Below are positions 28,634 through 38,001 of a stretch of 64,000 nt of DNA, piece by piece. The stretch spans positions 62,001 through 126,000 of the forward strand of contig CAYJMF010000003.1 in assembly GCA_964370855.1 (NCBI GenBank), in the 5' to 3' direction. The translations under genes and the position numbers were made by a program. Every line of letters begins with the position of its first letter. Within the stretch, counting starts at the first letter, position 1. The stretch is from JAKLKS01 sp964370855 (GTDB lineage: Bacteria > Planctomycetota > JAJSAM01 > JAKLKS01). The notes under the pieces are model-generated. The model was not told where the DNA came from and ran no database searches. It worked only from the letters and a program-made list of their open reading frames with translations.

Positions 28634-28739
28634 CACACCCGCCCACAGTAGCGGACCATCGCCGCCGGCGTGCAGTCGCAGGTCCACCTCGGGACACCGT
28701 GGTTCCCGCAGGAGCATAGCCGCGTTGCCTTTCTGCCAT

Positions 28740-29157
28740 GTGACGCTGACGACACGCACCCCCGAGGCCGAAGCCTTCCTTCAACCGCCCCGGACCCTCG
28801 GCGAGCGCCTCATCCGGCGCCGTCGGGACCTCGACCTGACACAGCGGCAGGTAGCGGATCGGCTCCAGGTCTGCGCCGCCACCTACGCCTCATGGGAGTC
28901 TGGCGAGTAGCCCCAACATCCGGCTGTACCCCCGCGTCTACGCCTTCCTGGGCTCCGAATCGGTCCCAGACGCCTCCCCGGCCCTTGGGACCCGCTTAGC
29001 AGCCTGGCGGCGCTCCCGCGGCCTCTCCGCGGCCGAGACCGCCCGCATGGCCGGTCTTGACCCAGGTACGGTCGGGCGCCTTGAGCGCCACCCGGACCGG
29101 CCACTGTACGGTCGCATCCGGGAGGCCGTGGACCGGCTCCTTGAGGACGGCTTGTAG
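28740..29157 (+). pseudogene. Frameshifted gene with two helix-turn-helix domains
   Basis: The first frame, from GTG at 28740, reads TLGERLIRRRRDLDLTQRQV and ADRLQVCAATYASWESGE before a stop at 28908-28910. The next frame continues the protein naturally as SSPNIRLYPRVYAFLG, then LGTRLAAWRRSRGLSAAETA and RMAGLDPGTVGRLERH, ending LLEDGL at 29157. The joined protein of about 138 aa has two XRE-type HTH units in tandem, a known layout of small regulators near mobile elements. A small indel at the GGCGAG/AGTAG site breaks it. A sequencing error cannot be excluded. Confidence 0.65.
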
Positions 29158-29383
29158 AAGGGACGTAGGCGGCCGGCGCGTACCAATGCCCGCCGGGAGC
29201 GGCGTTTGAGCGACAGGGGCCGGGCTAGCAAGTCCATGGGCTGCAACGTGAGTGAGTGAACTTCGCGAGTCCCCGAAAGACTATTGCGAGCGCCGACCGG
29301 CCTCGGACTTGGGAAGGCCGCCGCATGTAACTGCAGTATCCACACCATGGTCCATGCGGCTCCCCGCCTTTCACCTGGTGGGT

Positions 29384-31411
29384 TCATTCCTTCTCTGCCG
29401 TGAGCACACCGAGATCGACTGCGACCGCCGGGCTGAGTTCCAGTGTTCGCGAGGCCAAGCGGACGCCATTCGCCCGGATCTCAACCTCAATCCGACCGAT
29501 CATGACCGTACTGATCTCCCAACCGTCCCGCCCCGACCTAATCGCACGCAGAAGGTGCGCCTCACCCTCATTCCCAGTTCCATCACGGCGGCGCACGAGA
29601 ACTTCAACGCGAGCGGCATCACCACTCAAAGCACTCGATTTCCCTTCGATAGAAAACCGGATGACGGCGGGGGGGATTGCCAAGAGCCTGACACCGCTTG
29701 CTGGCGCCCTTGTCTCGACGGGGGCGCAAGCGACCTCAACCCCTGAGATAGTGAGTCGATAGAGGCCGGATGAGAGTCCGTCAATCACGAAGTCTCCCTT
29801 GGGCCCAGTCATGGCCGTTGCGTGGTCGCCCGTGGGGGCATCCCCACTCTCGCGCTCCTCGGTAAGGGTCGCCACCACGCGGACCCCCTTGACGCCCGCA
29901 CCAGTAAGATCCTCCACAACGCCCTCAATTCGCGCACCAAAGGACGCGGGATAGAAAACATCCTGGCGTTGCTGCGCCGCCGTTGAGATCGTCATGGGAA
30001 TATTCGCTTCTGAGTTGCCCTCCGAGGAGACCTCCAAGACATACTCTCCAGGCGTGATGCCCCGGAAGACCAGGTCTCCACCGTCTTCCAAGTCGGGGGG
30101 AGCGGGTGTCCGCTGCTGTGTGGCAGGAATCAAACGTACCCACATGTCGTCTACATTGATGTCCTGGCCCGGCGAGAAGATCCGAACGGCCAAGGTCACG
30201 ACGGCTTCTACCAGGAGATTACAGTGGACCCGTTCGCCCGCGGCGAAGGCGGGACCGCATCTCACGATGCGTGACTGCGACTTGCCAGGGACTATCGCGA
30301 TGATCCCGTACTCTTCGCCCGGCACTGCGTGCGGGATGGAATAGTGCCCATCTTCCACAGATTCGGCACCCAGGGCGACGATATCCTCAGCAGCTGGCGT
30401 CTCCGGGTTGTCGTACCGGGTGCTCGGATACTGCAGCTGCCCGGTGTGCCGCGCGGGCACCGCATAGACAAGCGCTCCTGGCTGCGGTCGTCCCTCCGTG
30501 TCCGTCACAGTCCCTTCAATAGTCGCGGCACCCTGCAGTGACACTCGTACGTGGGCCGGTCGCTCCATCGATGTCGGACCGTCCGTGGTGTACTCCAATC
30601 GGGTCAGGCCAGGGTGCAGGACAAATAATGTTACGCGCTGGCCAACCGGAATTCCATCGACGCGAAACACCCCGTCCGCCTCGGACATCGCCTCGGCAAG
30701 TGGTGGAAGGTCCCAACGGACTGGATGGAATTCGGCTTCGCTCCGTCCGCCTTCCATGACGGTGACCAAGACTCCACCCAACCCCTCTCCGGTTGTTGCA
30801 TCGAACAGTGTGCCTTCGACAATGCCCCCCGGCTCCATGCGGACTTCCGCCATGAGGTTAAGAAACGTGGGGTCCGGCGTGACTGCACCACTCTGACCCG
30901 ACGCAACCGTCCCTCCAAACGGGCCCGATGCGGAACCGACATCCTGCACGACCCGCACGTGTCCCGGCGCGCACACGACTAGGCGGAAGTGGCACCCCGT
31001 AAACCCATCCAGAAGCGCCTCGCCGTCCGGGGTTGTCGCCCCCTCTGCCAAGAGACCTCCGCCGATCGCCTCGACCTTCACGCGCGCCCCGCGAATGGGT
31101 TTCTCGGTGACCGCGCTTGACGCACGGACACGGATCCGCGCGTGCGTCTCGACTTTAGGAGAACCTTGAGACCCATCACCGCTGTCTGCCGGCCTGTGAA
31201 GTTGTCCGGTACCGTCGGGCGGCGAACCGCTAGACCCGGCTGATCCCCCACGCGGCATGGACCCGGACCCTCTCCCCGGACCGTCCGACGTCCCGTCTCC
31301 GGTTCGCACTGCCAAGACGATGACGCCGCAAAGCAGAGCCAGAAGCACAAGCGTTACCCTCGCCGCTCTCCCTCGGGTCACGATACACTCTCGGACCTGT
31401 GACCTTCGCAC
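29384..31411 (-). CDS. Membrane-anchored carboxypeptidase-regulatory-like surface protein
   Basis: A 675-aa protein with an N-terminal signal/anchor (RVTLVLLALLCGVIVLAV, residues 19-36) and a Gly/Ser-rich linker. Several beta-sandwich repeats of the CarboxypepD_reg type follow: IRGARVKVEAIGGGLLAEGA, GGIVEGTLFDATTGEGLGGV, AATIEGTVTDTEGRPQPGAL and ARIEGVVEDLTGAGVKGVRV. These domains usually serve as adhesive or structural modules on exported proteins. The GTG at 31411 comes 10 bases after the stop of the upstream RHS-like gene, so it is the third gene of the RHS operon. Codon use is less GC3-biased than in flanking chromosome. Confidence 0.75.
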   Translation of the reverse strand: MRRSQVRECIVTRGRAARVTLVLLALLCGVIVLAVRTGDGTSDGPGRGSGSMPRGGSAGSSGSPPDGTGQLHRPADSGDGSQGSPKVETHARIRVRASSAVTEKPIRGARVKVEAIGGGLLAEGATTPDGEALLDGFTGCHFRLVVCAPGHVRVVQDVGSASGPFGGTVASGQSGAVTPDPTFLNLMAEVRMEPGGIVEGTLFDATTGEGLGGVLVTVMEGGRSEAEFHPVRWDLPPLAEAMSEADGVFRVDGIPVGQRVTLFVLHPGLTRLEYTTDGPTSMERPAHVRVSLQGAATIEGTVTDTEGRPQPGALVYAVPARHTGQLQYPSTRYDNPETPAAEDIVALGAESVEDGHYSIPHAVPGEEYGIIAIVPGKSQSRIVRCGPAFAAGERVHCNLLVEAVVTLAVRIFSPGQDINVDDMWVRLIPATQQRTPAPPDLEDGGDLVFRGITPGEYVLEVSSEGNSEANIPMTISTAAQQRQDVFYPASFGARIEGVVEDLTGAGVKGVRVVATLTEERESGDAPTGDHATAMTGPKGDFVIDGLSSGLYRLTISGVEVACAPVETRAPASGVRLLAIPPAVIRFSIEGKSSALSGDAARVEVLVRRRDGTGNEGEAHLLRAIRSGRDGWEISTVMIGRIEVEIRANGVRLASRTLELSPAVAVDLGVLTAEKE

Positions 31412-31423
31412 CCGTCGATCCCC

Positions 31424-32998
31424 TTACCGGGGCGTCGAGGGATCATGCCCTTGGCAGCCAGCGTCACCGCACTCTCCGCCAACTTGCCTGGAAACAGCCC
31501 GCACGGAGCCATTTGGATCATATTCAAAGGTTGTGACTCCGCCCGGCCTCCGCTCTTCCCGGATTCGTCCATCAGTACCTCGAGAGCGACTCAAAGTCGG
31601 GCTACCGTCTCGCTCGATGGTCAAGCATGTGCCATCGATGGCGAAGCGAAAGTCCGTTCGACTCCCGAGCGGATCCATCATCGTCCTTGAGCCCTCTGCG
31701 GGACCATACGACATGAGCCATCGCCCCCCGGAATTCCGCGAGACCTCAGACACGCGGCCTCTGTCATCGTATGCGACGCGGAAACGCTCGGTGCCCGCGA
31801 GGTGCACCTCAATCAGCCGGCCGGTTTTCTCCGCGCGAAACTCATGGACAATCGCATTAACCCCCTCGTCCTCGTGGCGCCCCGAGACCGTGGTCCTGAT
31901 TGTCTCTCGGTCGATGGACGCCTCAATTCGCCAGTAAGGTCCACCTTCCCGACGGACCTCCACAACTCCTCCATCGTCTCCTTCGATGACTTCCAGAGTG
32001 CGCTGCCCGGGCGCACGATAGACTCGTCGCCTGCCTCCGTTCCCCGAAGACGTCGTCGCGCAGTTAACGATGGGACCGGACGGGCCATCAGGACCTATGT
32101 CGCGAAACTCCACCGGATCCAGGATTCCTCCCGCACCCCAATCCGCTCCATCGAAAGTGAGAATCCTCCGCGGGGTGGCCACGACTGTCCTGGTTCCTTC
32201 CGCCCCCTGCTTCGTCCTGCTTGCAGTAATCCTGACTGGAGTTGGCAGCGCCCGGAATAGTCTCGTCGCCGCGCTTCGGGGCTCCATGTCGAGTTGTTCC
32301 TCTAGGGCGATGATGGTCCCACCGGAGAGCACAAGGCAGGGCGGATTCGAGTTTAGGAGACGCTCGTCGCGCGACAGGTACCACCCTCCCCCCCCAGGCA
32401 ACAACGACGTGCCAAGGTCGCGTTGCAGCACCAACCCGGTTCCTTCCAACATTACTGCCACCCAAGCCCTGCCATCGAACGGACGAACGGTCACGGGAGC
32501 GCCATCCAATGGGAATCGCAGGTCCTCCGCTATCTCCGCCGAGGCCTGGAGTCCTCCGAGACTTCCGATGAACCGCAGCGGGGAGCGACACGGGTTCATA
32601 CCCGTCGTCACGGCCTGGAGCCCGACATCCCGATTCAACGGTACGGGGATCGGGAACCACTCAGCCCACCTCTTCCCGGTCTCCAGAACGCTCGATGTTC
32701 CAGAAGGCCAGCCCACGACTCGGAGCTCGTATTCGACATCTGACCCGACGCCGCCCGACTCATTCATAACTCTTGCTTCCACGACATCGCCTCGCAATCT
32801 CACATCGAGACGCACGGCAATCGCGTCGCCTGGGCGCATCCAACAGACCACAGCGATGCCGAGACCCATCAGGGCCCCTAACCCGAGCAAGAGTAACAAG
32901 GCCGCTGATGAACCCACAATTCGACGACGTCTCAGACCAGCGACCGAAGTTCTCACTCTGCGGCCGGTCGATGTATCCGAAGTTGGCAGATCTGCCAT
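31424..32998 (-). CDS. YD/RHS-like membrane protein downstream of rhs
   Basis: A 524-aa protein. Residues about 28-54 form a membrane helix (VGSSAALLLLLGLGALMGLG). The middle region has WAEWFPIPVPLNRDVGLQAV and beta-propeller-like repeats. The C-terminal 150 residues contain YD-type elements: FRVAYDDRGRVSEVSRNSGG and VTTFEYDPNGSVRAVSRQVG, as found at the beginning of RHS shells. It starts one base after the rhs stop. It may be the N-terminal part of a second, split RHS protein, or an assembly or anchoring partner. It does not resemble an immunity protein. Confidence 0.7.
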   Translation of the reverse strand: MADLPTSDTSTGRRVRTSVAGLRRRRIVGSSAALLLLLGLGALMGLGIAVVCWMRPGDAIAVRLDVRLRGDVVEARVMNESGGVGSDVEYELRVVGWPSGTSSVLETGKRWAEWFPIPVPLNRDVGLQAVTTGMNPCRSPLRFIGSLGGLQASAEIAEDLRFPLDGAPVTVRPFDGRAWVAVMLEGTGLVLQRDLGTSLLPGGGGWYLSRDERLLNSNPPCLVLSGGTIIALEEQLDMEPRSAATRLFRALPTPVRITASRTKQGAEGTRTVVATPRRILTFDGADWGAGGILDPVEFRDIGPDGPSGPIVNCATTSSGNGGRRRVYRAPGQRTLEVIEGDDGGVVEVRREGGPYWRIEASIDRETIRTTVSGRHEDEGVNAIVHEFRAEKTGRLIEVHLAGTERFRVAYDDRGRVSEVSRNSGGRWLMSYGPAEGSRTMMDPLGSRTDFRFAIDGTCLTIERDGSPTLSRSRGTDGRIREERRPGGVTTFEYDPNGSVRAVSRQVGGECGDAGCQGHDPSTPR

Positions 32999-32999
32999 A

Positions 33000-35900
33000 C
33001 TACTTGTGCTTGCAGCGACAAGGGAAGTCGTCAAACTTCTTCGAATCCTTGTCCGCCTGGCCCTCAGCCCCCTTCTGCAGCGCCATGGCTGCACTGCTGT
33101 TCTCGTGGGACGTCGGCTCGGTTCCCCCGGAGTACTGCTGTTGATCCACCAGGATGCGTCCTTGGCTGTCCCGCCCACGTTGAGATTCGCTCGTGGTGAG
33201 ATTTGCGTGGAATGTATCGTGAGCACCGCCCTTTGCGCCGAGCGATTTGACGCCCGCAGCCATGGCCTTGCTCAGGGGCTCCCAATACTGGCGCCACTTG
33301 TCGTCGGCCTGCCTGACTGCCTGTTCGTATTCGTGCACAAGCCGCATACTGTCAGCACCGCCGAGGCTCTTCTTGCCCTTCTCCCAGAAACGCGTCAAAT
33401 AGGCTTTGATGATGGCCACGTGGCCATCTTCGTGCCAGCTTACGGCTCTCTGGGCGATGTCGTCCATATGAAAGGTCCCGGACCCGTATCCAGGGACATT
33501 CGCGTTCTCAACATCTTCTCCCGGTGTCCCCATGGTCACTGTAACAGATGCCGAGCAATTGGATGTCGCCATCACGCAGGCCATATCGACATCGGCTTTC
33601 CTGTTGATCCAGCACGGCCTAATCCGGCTGTTCTCCCACAGGACGTAGATAGTCGCTTTCGGGCTACAGTCGAATGTCACATCGCTCGACGTCATGCCGA
33701 TTGAGCCGCCCATGGCCGCAGACGACGTCGAGTGCTCGACCGTGGCAGACAAACTCATGGAGCCGTGCTCACACAGCCCCGCGGCGTCGCGGAAATTGAC
33801 AGGGTCGTTGTGCGTTCGCTGATAGGTTCCTTCGACCCTGCTAAGGCGCATCGGATCCGGAGCCCCGAACTGGCGGTCAACCGCGGAGTACATCCTGGCA
33901 GCGTTGTCGTGGAACCCCGTCTCGCTGTCGATGGGGAGTCCCTGGAATTCAAGCGCATTCTGGGGATCCGCGACACCCGCGATGACGGTTCCGAATGGGT
34001 CGTACGTGTAGATTCCGGTGGTAACGCCCGCCACGGAGACGAGTCGCCGCACATTGTCTGTCGCCCCATAGAAGTACGACTTTCCGCCGGAGTTCGTCCA
34101 CGCTTCCATTCGTCGGTGATCACCCGCGGCCAGCGCGGTTTCTACGAGGACCCCGGTTTGGTACGTCTCGATGCGGTTTAGGCCTAGGTCATGAACGTAG
34201 GCCTGTGTCGTAGGTCCGACCGACTTCGACCTGCGCCGCCCTAGCACGTCATACCCGAAGAGAACAGTCTGCCCTGTAGCGCTGTTTGCAACAGAAACAG
34301 GTAGCCCGAGCCCGTTGTAAGCCGTATTCACTACACCCGAAGGCCCAGCAATGGCAATCGTCCTACCAGAAGCGTCATAACTGTAGTTCCACGTCCCTCC
34401 AGGGCCGGTCTTGCTAACAAGCTCGCCAAGGCCGTTCCTAACATAGGAGTACGTCGCACCATTAAAGGTCTCTGAAGCGAGGTTGCCGGAAGCGTCGTAT
34501 CCGAACGTCGCAGTGTAGGGGATGGACCCGCCACGTGAGGCGGAGACCAACTGACCGGAAGCATCGTATGTGAAACTCTCGGAATCTCCATTCAGGTAGG
34601 CAATCGAGACAATCCTCCCGAGGCCATCGCGCGAAACAACATCCCTCTCAATGAGGGTCCCGACTGAGTCGCTGAGGGCCGACTGCATCAACCGGCCTAG
34701 TCCGTCGAAGTTGAAGGACTCCACAAAACCGTTCCCATGGGTCCACGCATTCACCCTGTCCACTCCGTCATACTGCATCTGCGCGACTGTGGCGGTCTGT
34801 CCCGACTGCGTACGCTGAATCGCGCTCACCCGATTGAAGGCATCGTAGGAGTAGGTGAACTGGTCCCCGCCCGGATAGGTCACGGTACCCATGAGCCCGC
34901 TCCCGAGGAACGAGAACTGGAGCGTCCGCGCAAGTTCGTCCGACCGAGACAGTAGGCGATCATACTTGTCGTACACGTAGGTGTAGGACGAGCTTCCATC
35001 CGTAATGCCGACCAGCCGGCCTCGACCGTCGTAGGTCATGGACCTCGTGTAGCCTGCGGGCTGGGTCGTGTCGCTCACGACGAGTCCCCGACTGTCGCGG
35101 CCGTACGACCTCGTCGTCCCATCGGGGTAAGAGACGGAGGAGACGCGCCCGAAGGAGTCGTACGCGTAGGCCCACGTTCGAGCGCCTCCCTCCACGACCG
35201 ACGAGAGCCGCATCGACGAATCGTACCCATGAAGAACCGTGGCGCCACCACGTGCCGACATGGACAGGGGCAGCCCGGAAGGCGCGAACTGCCTCGTAGT
35301 CTGGAGCCCTCCCGTCGCACCTCCGGAGAGCCCTCGACCCGCAAGGTCGTATTGGCGGCTCCACGTGCTCCCGTCACCGAGCATCCCCCCCGACAGGCGA
35401 CCGCTGGAATCGTAACTAAACGTCTCGATGATCGGGTTCGAGGAACTTCCCGGCGTCGGGAACTTTGTCACGGCGAGCCGCCTCCCGCTGGGATCAAGCG
35501 TGTATTGAGTCCGCATCTCATCCGGCGTGCCAGGGCCGACTACCGACGAGATCCGGCGTCCAGCGGCGTCATAGGCGTGCTGCCTAGTTGCGCCGCTCGG
35601 CGCTGTTTCCGTTAGCATTCGCCCTGCGGCGTCGAACTGGCGAGTCCAGGTCAGTCCTCCCTGCACGACGGAGATCGGCAGATTGAAGTCGTAGGTCGTG
35701 GACACTGCGGGAAGTGCGTCCACCTGGCTCCATGTCTCAAGATTCGCAAGGCCGAACTGTGCGGTTCGCACAGCGGCTGGGTCGGCATCGTCGGAGACGA
35801 GGTTTCCGTTCGCATCGTGCCATGGCCCAACGACCTGAATCGCCCGGCCGAGGACATCGTATGACATGGTCTCCGTCCACCCGCGACGATGCACAAGCGC

Positions 35901-37001
35901 CGTCATCCGATCGGAGAAGTCGTACTTGTAGGTGTTCGTTCCGGATCCCTGCAGTGTTTCGGTCAAAACGTTGTTCCGTGCGTCGTATGTCCAGGACTCA
36001 ACCTCACCGTCGATACTCGACTGCGTTATTCTTCTGCCGAGCGCATCGTATGTGATCTGTGAGAGGACGTTGGATGTCGCCTGGATCATTCCAATCGTCT
36101 CGGAGTAAGTTGAGGCCGGGCCCACAACGTGGGTGATTCTCCCCGCGGCATCGTACTTATAGCCCTCATACACAACGGTTTGCGAGTCAATCCGCCTTCC
36201 CGACACCTCCAGCCTTCCGGCAGTGTCGTAGTAGAAGTCCTGACTCGTCAGGCCTCCGGGGGTGCCCGAGAAAGTGGTGGAAACCCTGCGGCCACTGGAG
36301 TCGTATGCGTGGGAGGTGACGAGCCCGATCGCGTCCGTCTCAGTGAGAATGCGACCGGCAGAGTCATAGGACCACGCCCGAGTCGCTCCCATCTCGTCGG
36401 TCGCTGATAGGCGGTTACCAGCGGAATCATAGGTGAATGTCCGCACCTTGTTCTGGGCGATGAGCTGATCGAGCGCCGCGGCCGAGTCGGCCGGCCCGGC
36501 CTCCAGAACGAGTCGGCCGAAGCTATCGACACGGGACTCGATTATCTTCCCGCGAGGATCGGTGATCCGCATGACCCCAGTTGAGGGGTACGAGTACTGC
36601 AACGTGTGCGTCTCGGAACCATTGGTTCGGCTGATCTGAGCGAGGCGCCCTGCAGTGTCATATGTGCGGTTCTCTTGAACAAGCCCGCCGTAGTAGGACG
36701 CCTGAACCAGATTGTACGAGGCATCGTACGAGTAGGAGGCCGCGTATCCCATCGGGCCGGTCTCGGAAGTCAGGAGCGTATAGCCTGTCGGATACTGATA
36801 GCTCCAAGAGTATGTGAGGGCGCTCAACTCGTTGGGATCAGGATTGGGCCCATAGACGGGTCCTCGGTACAAGACCACGGATCCGTTGGAGTCGTAGGTC
36901 GTCTCCTCGTAGATCTGCTGCGCGAAGGCAAGTGGCGCCACTAGAAGCACGACCGCGAAGGTCCAGACTGAGAGTATCGTGCGGCGCCAGTGGCTGGTCA
37001 T
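33000..37001 (-). CDS. Secreted RHS/YD-repeat protein with C-terminal HExxH toxin-like domain
   Basis: A 1333-aa RHS protein. Residues 1-27 are a signal peptide (ILSVWTFAVVLLVAPLAFAQ). Dozens of YD repeats follow (YDSAGNRLSATDEMGATRAW, YDASGQLVSASRGGSIPYTA). The RHS core ends TYDPFGTVIAGVADPQNALE, then a DPMRLSRVEGTYQRTHNDPV boundary. The last 220 residues are unlike the shell and contain SWHEDGHVAIIKAYLTRFWE (about 1187): H-E-x-x-H suggests a zinc metallopeptidase, loosely like DUF922. RHS shells enclose and release such C-terminal toxins. The ATG at 37001 follows GGGAGG; an ATG at 37067 is weaker. No immunity gene is recognised next to the tip. The toxin call is inference from motif and position. 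Confidence 0.85.
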   Translation of the reverse strand: MTSHWRRTILSVWTFAVVLLVAPLAFAQQIYEETTYDSNGSVVLYRGPVYGPNPDPNELSALTYSWSYQYPTGYTLLTSETGPMGYAASYSYDASYNLVQASYYGGLVQENRTYDTAGRLAQISRTNGSETHTLQYSYPSTGVMRITDPRGKIIESRVDSFGRLVLEAGPADSAAALDQLIAQNKVRTFTYDSAGNRLSATDEMGATRAWSYDSAGRILTETDAIGLVTSHAYDSSGRRVSTTFSGTPGGLTSQDFYYDTAGRLEVSGRRIDSQTVVYEGYKYDAAGRITHVVGPASTYSETIGMIQATSNVLSQITYDALGRRITQSSIDGEVESWTYDARNNVLTETLQGSGTNTYKYDFSDRMTALVHRRGWTETMSYDVLGRAIQVVGPWHDANGNLVSDDADPAAVRTAQFGLANLETWSQVDALPAVSTTYDFNLPISVVQGGLTWTRQFDAAGRMLTETAPSGATRQHAYDAAGRRISSVVGPGTPDEMRTQYTLDPSGRRLAVTKFPTPGSSSNPIIETFSYDSSGRLSGGMLGDGSTWSRQYDLAGRGLSGGATGGLQTTRQFAPSGLPLSMSARGGATVLHGYDSSMRLSSVVEGGARTWAYAYDSFGRVSSVSYPDGTTRSYGRDSRGLVVSDTTQPAGYTRSMTYDGRGRLVGITDGSSSYTYVYDKYDRLLSRSDELARTLQFSFLGSGLMGTVTYPGGDQFTYSYDAFNRVSAIQRTQSGQTATVAQMQYDGVDRVNAWTHGNGFVESFNFDGLGRLMQSALSDSVGTLIERDVVSRDGLGRIVSIAYLNGDSESFTYDASGQLVSASRGGSIPYTATFGYDASGNLASETFNGATYSYVRNGLGELVSKTGPGGTWNYSYDASGRTIAIAGPSGVVNTAYNGLGLPVSVANSATGQTVLFGYDVLGRRRSKSVGPTTQAYVHDLGLNRIETYQTGVLVETALAAGDHRRMEAWTNSGGKSYFYGATDNVRRLVSVAGVTTGIYTYDPFGTVIAGVADPQNALEFQGLPIDSETGFHDNAARMYSAVDRQFGAPDPMRLSRVEGTYQRTHNDPVNFRDAAGLCEHGSMSLSATVEHSTSSAAMGGSIGMTSSDVTFDCSPKATIYVLWENSRIRPCWINRKADVDMACVMATSNCSASVTVTMGTPGEDVENANVPGYGSGTFHMDDIAQRAVSWHEDGHVAIIKAYLTRFWEKGKKSLGGADSMRLVHEYEQAVRQADDKWRQYWEPLSKAMAAGVKSLGAKGGAHDTFHANLTTSESQRGRDSQGRILVDQQQYSGGTEPTSHENSSAAMALQKGAEGQADKDSKKFDDFPCRCKHK

Positions 37002-37070
37002 CGATCGCCTCCCATTCTGCTGCAGCGGGTCCGAAAGTCCCGACTCTCGTGCCCCGGTCTTCTTCACTGT

Positions 37071-37349
37071 TCACGCACGTGCGACGGAGCGAGTCTCAGG
37101 CGGCTTCACCACGAACGTACTCGACAGCACCACAGAACCAAGGGCCGCAACGGCTGCCCCCGACTGGGCGCCAAGACACCTGCCGTCCCGTCCCTGCCAT
37201 GGGTGATCGTGGGCCGGGCCTGCGCGGGAGTCAAGAAGAAATCCTGTCCGGGGTTCCACCTGCTCCTCCACATCGCCCTCATGCTTCGCCCACTCGGCGG
37301 CTGCAGCGATGGGCCGGAGAGCCGCCTCGGAGGTAAGGTCCCGGCTCAT
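37071..37349 (-). CDS. Possible small protein, shares its start with repeat copy A
   Basis: A 92-aa frame beginning MSRDLTSEAALRPIAAAAEW and containing one hydrophobic stretch (GAAVAALGSVVLSSTFVV). Its first 16 codons lie in the dispersed repeat and are conserved in copy A at the protein level (MSRDPVSEVALRPIAA), which argues that this start was once real. It lies just upstream of rhs on the same strand. No ribosome site and no family are recognised. Confidence 0.35.
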   Translation of the reverse strand: MSRDLTSEAALRPIAAAAEWAKHEGDVEEQVEPRTGFLLDSRAGPAHDHPWQGRDGRCLGAQSGAAVAALGSVVLSSTFVVKPPETRSVARA

Positions 37350-37367
37350 CTCGACCCGGGAGGTGGA
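37297..37367. repeat. Dispersed repeat, copy B (partner at 28305)
   Basis: Contains GCAGCGATGGGCCGGAGAGC and TCCCGGCTCATCTCGACCCG as in copy A, with about five substitutions and one 2-3 base indel. The sequences outside the repeat differ completely in the two places. Confidence 0.75.
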
Positions 37368-37698
37368 TGACAACGCCGTGGTCCTGGACACGACCGTCAC
37401 CGTGCCCATGCAGGAGGAGGTCGTCGTCGAGTTGAAGAAGCTCGGGCGGATCGCCCTTCGGTTCGCGGAGTACGACCGGGTCAAGCTCCGCACCGCGGAG
37501 GTATGGCTCTACGAGTCCGGCGAGAAGATCTACTCCGTCACGAAGTTCGAGCCAGGTACGGGGGAGGAGGACCTGGTGGCCGAGGGACTGGCACCGGGCC
37601 GCTACGAAGTCGAGGTGACGGTCGGGGAGGCCGAAGTCCGGTTCACCGTCGAGGTGAAGGGCGGGGAGACGAGCGTCCACGAGGTCCGCGCCCCGTAG
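37364..37698 (+). pseudogene. 3' fragment of a carboxypeptidase-regulatory-like protein
   Basis: About 110 residues from VDDNAVVLDTTVTVPMQEEV to the stop at 37698 have natural composition and end in the beta-strand pattern LAPGRYEVEVTVGEAEVRFT typical of CarboxypepD_reg-like domains. The coding look begins exactly where repeat copy B ends, and the only upstream start (37309) lies inside the repeat in a non-coding-looking frame. The gene has therefore lost its 5' part at the repeat. It may still be expressed from GTG 37379 or 37382, but that is doubtful. Confidence 0.55.
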
Positions 37699-37911
37699 GC
37701 CCGAGACACCAGCACCTGCTGGGAGGGTGCTTCATCGCCGCGACGGGCACGGCATCCACTCCAGGTGAGGGAGGCGTCCCCCGTCGCTCCGTCCCCCCGG
37801 AATCCTCTTTTTTCTGTATGGCCATTTGTTAGGCCATCGATTCCAGGGCTCCGAAAGCGGCCGTACTTCGGTGCCGCCTGAGCGCACAACACGCCTTCCA
37901 TAAAGAGCTTG

Positions 37912-38001
37912 TGGCGGAGGGTGAGGGATTTGAACCCCCGGTACGGTTGCCCGTACAGCGGTTTTCAAAACCGCCGCCTTCGGCCGCTCGGCCAACCCTC
38001 C
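37912..38001 (-). tRNA. tRNA-Ser (anticodon UGA)
   Basis: Read on the minus strand, the 7-bp acceptor stem GGAGGGT/ACCCTCC, discriminator G and encoded CCA are present. The anticodon arm is GCGGT-TTTGAAA-ACCGC with anticodon TGA. A long variable arm (TACGG..CCGTA) and T arm (GGGGGTTCAAATCCC-type) follow. The long variable arm is diagnostic of a class II serine tRNA. It decodes UCA and related codons. Confidence 0.95.
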
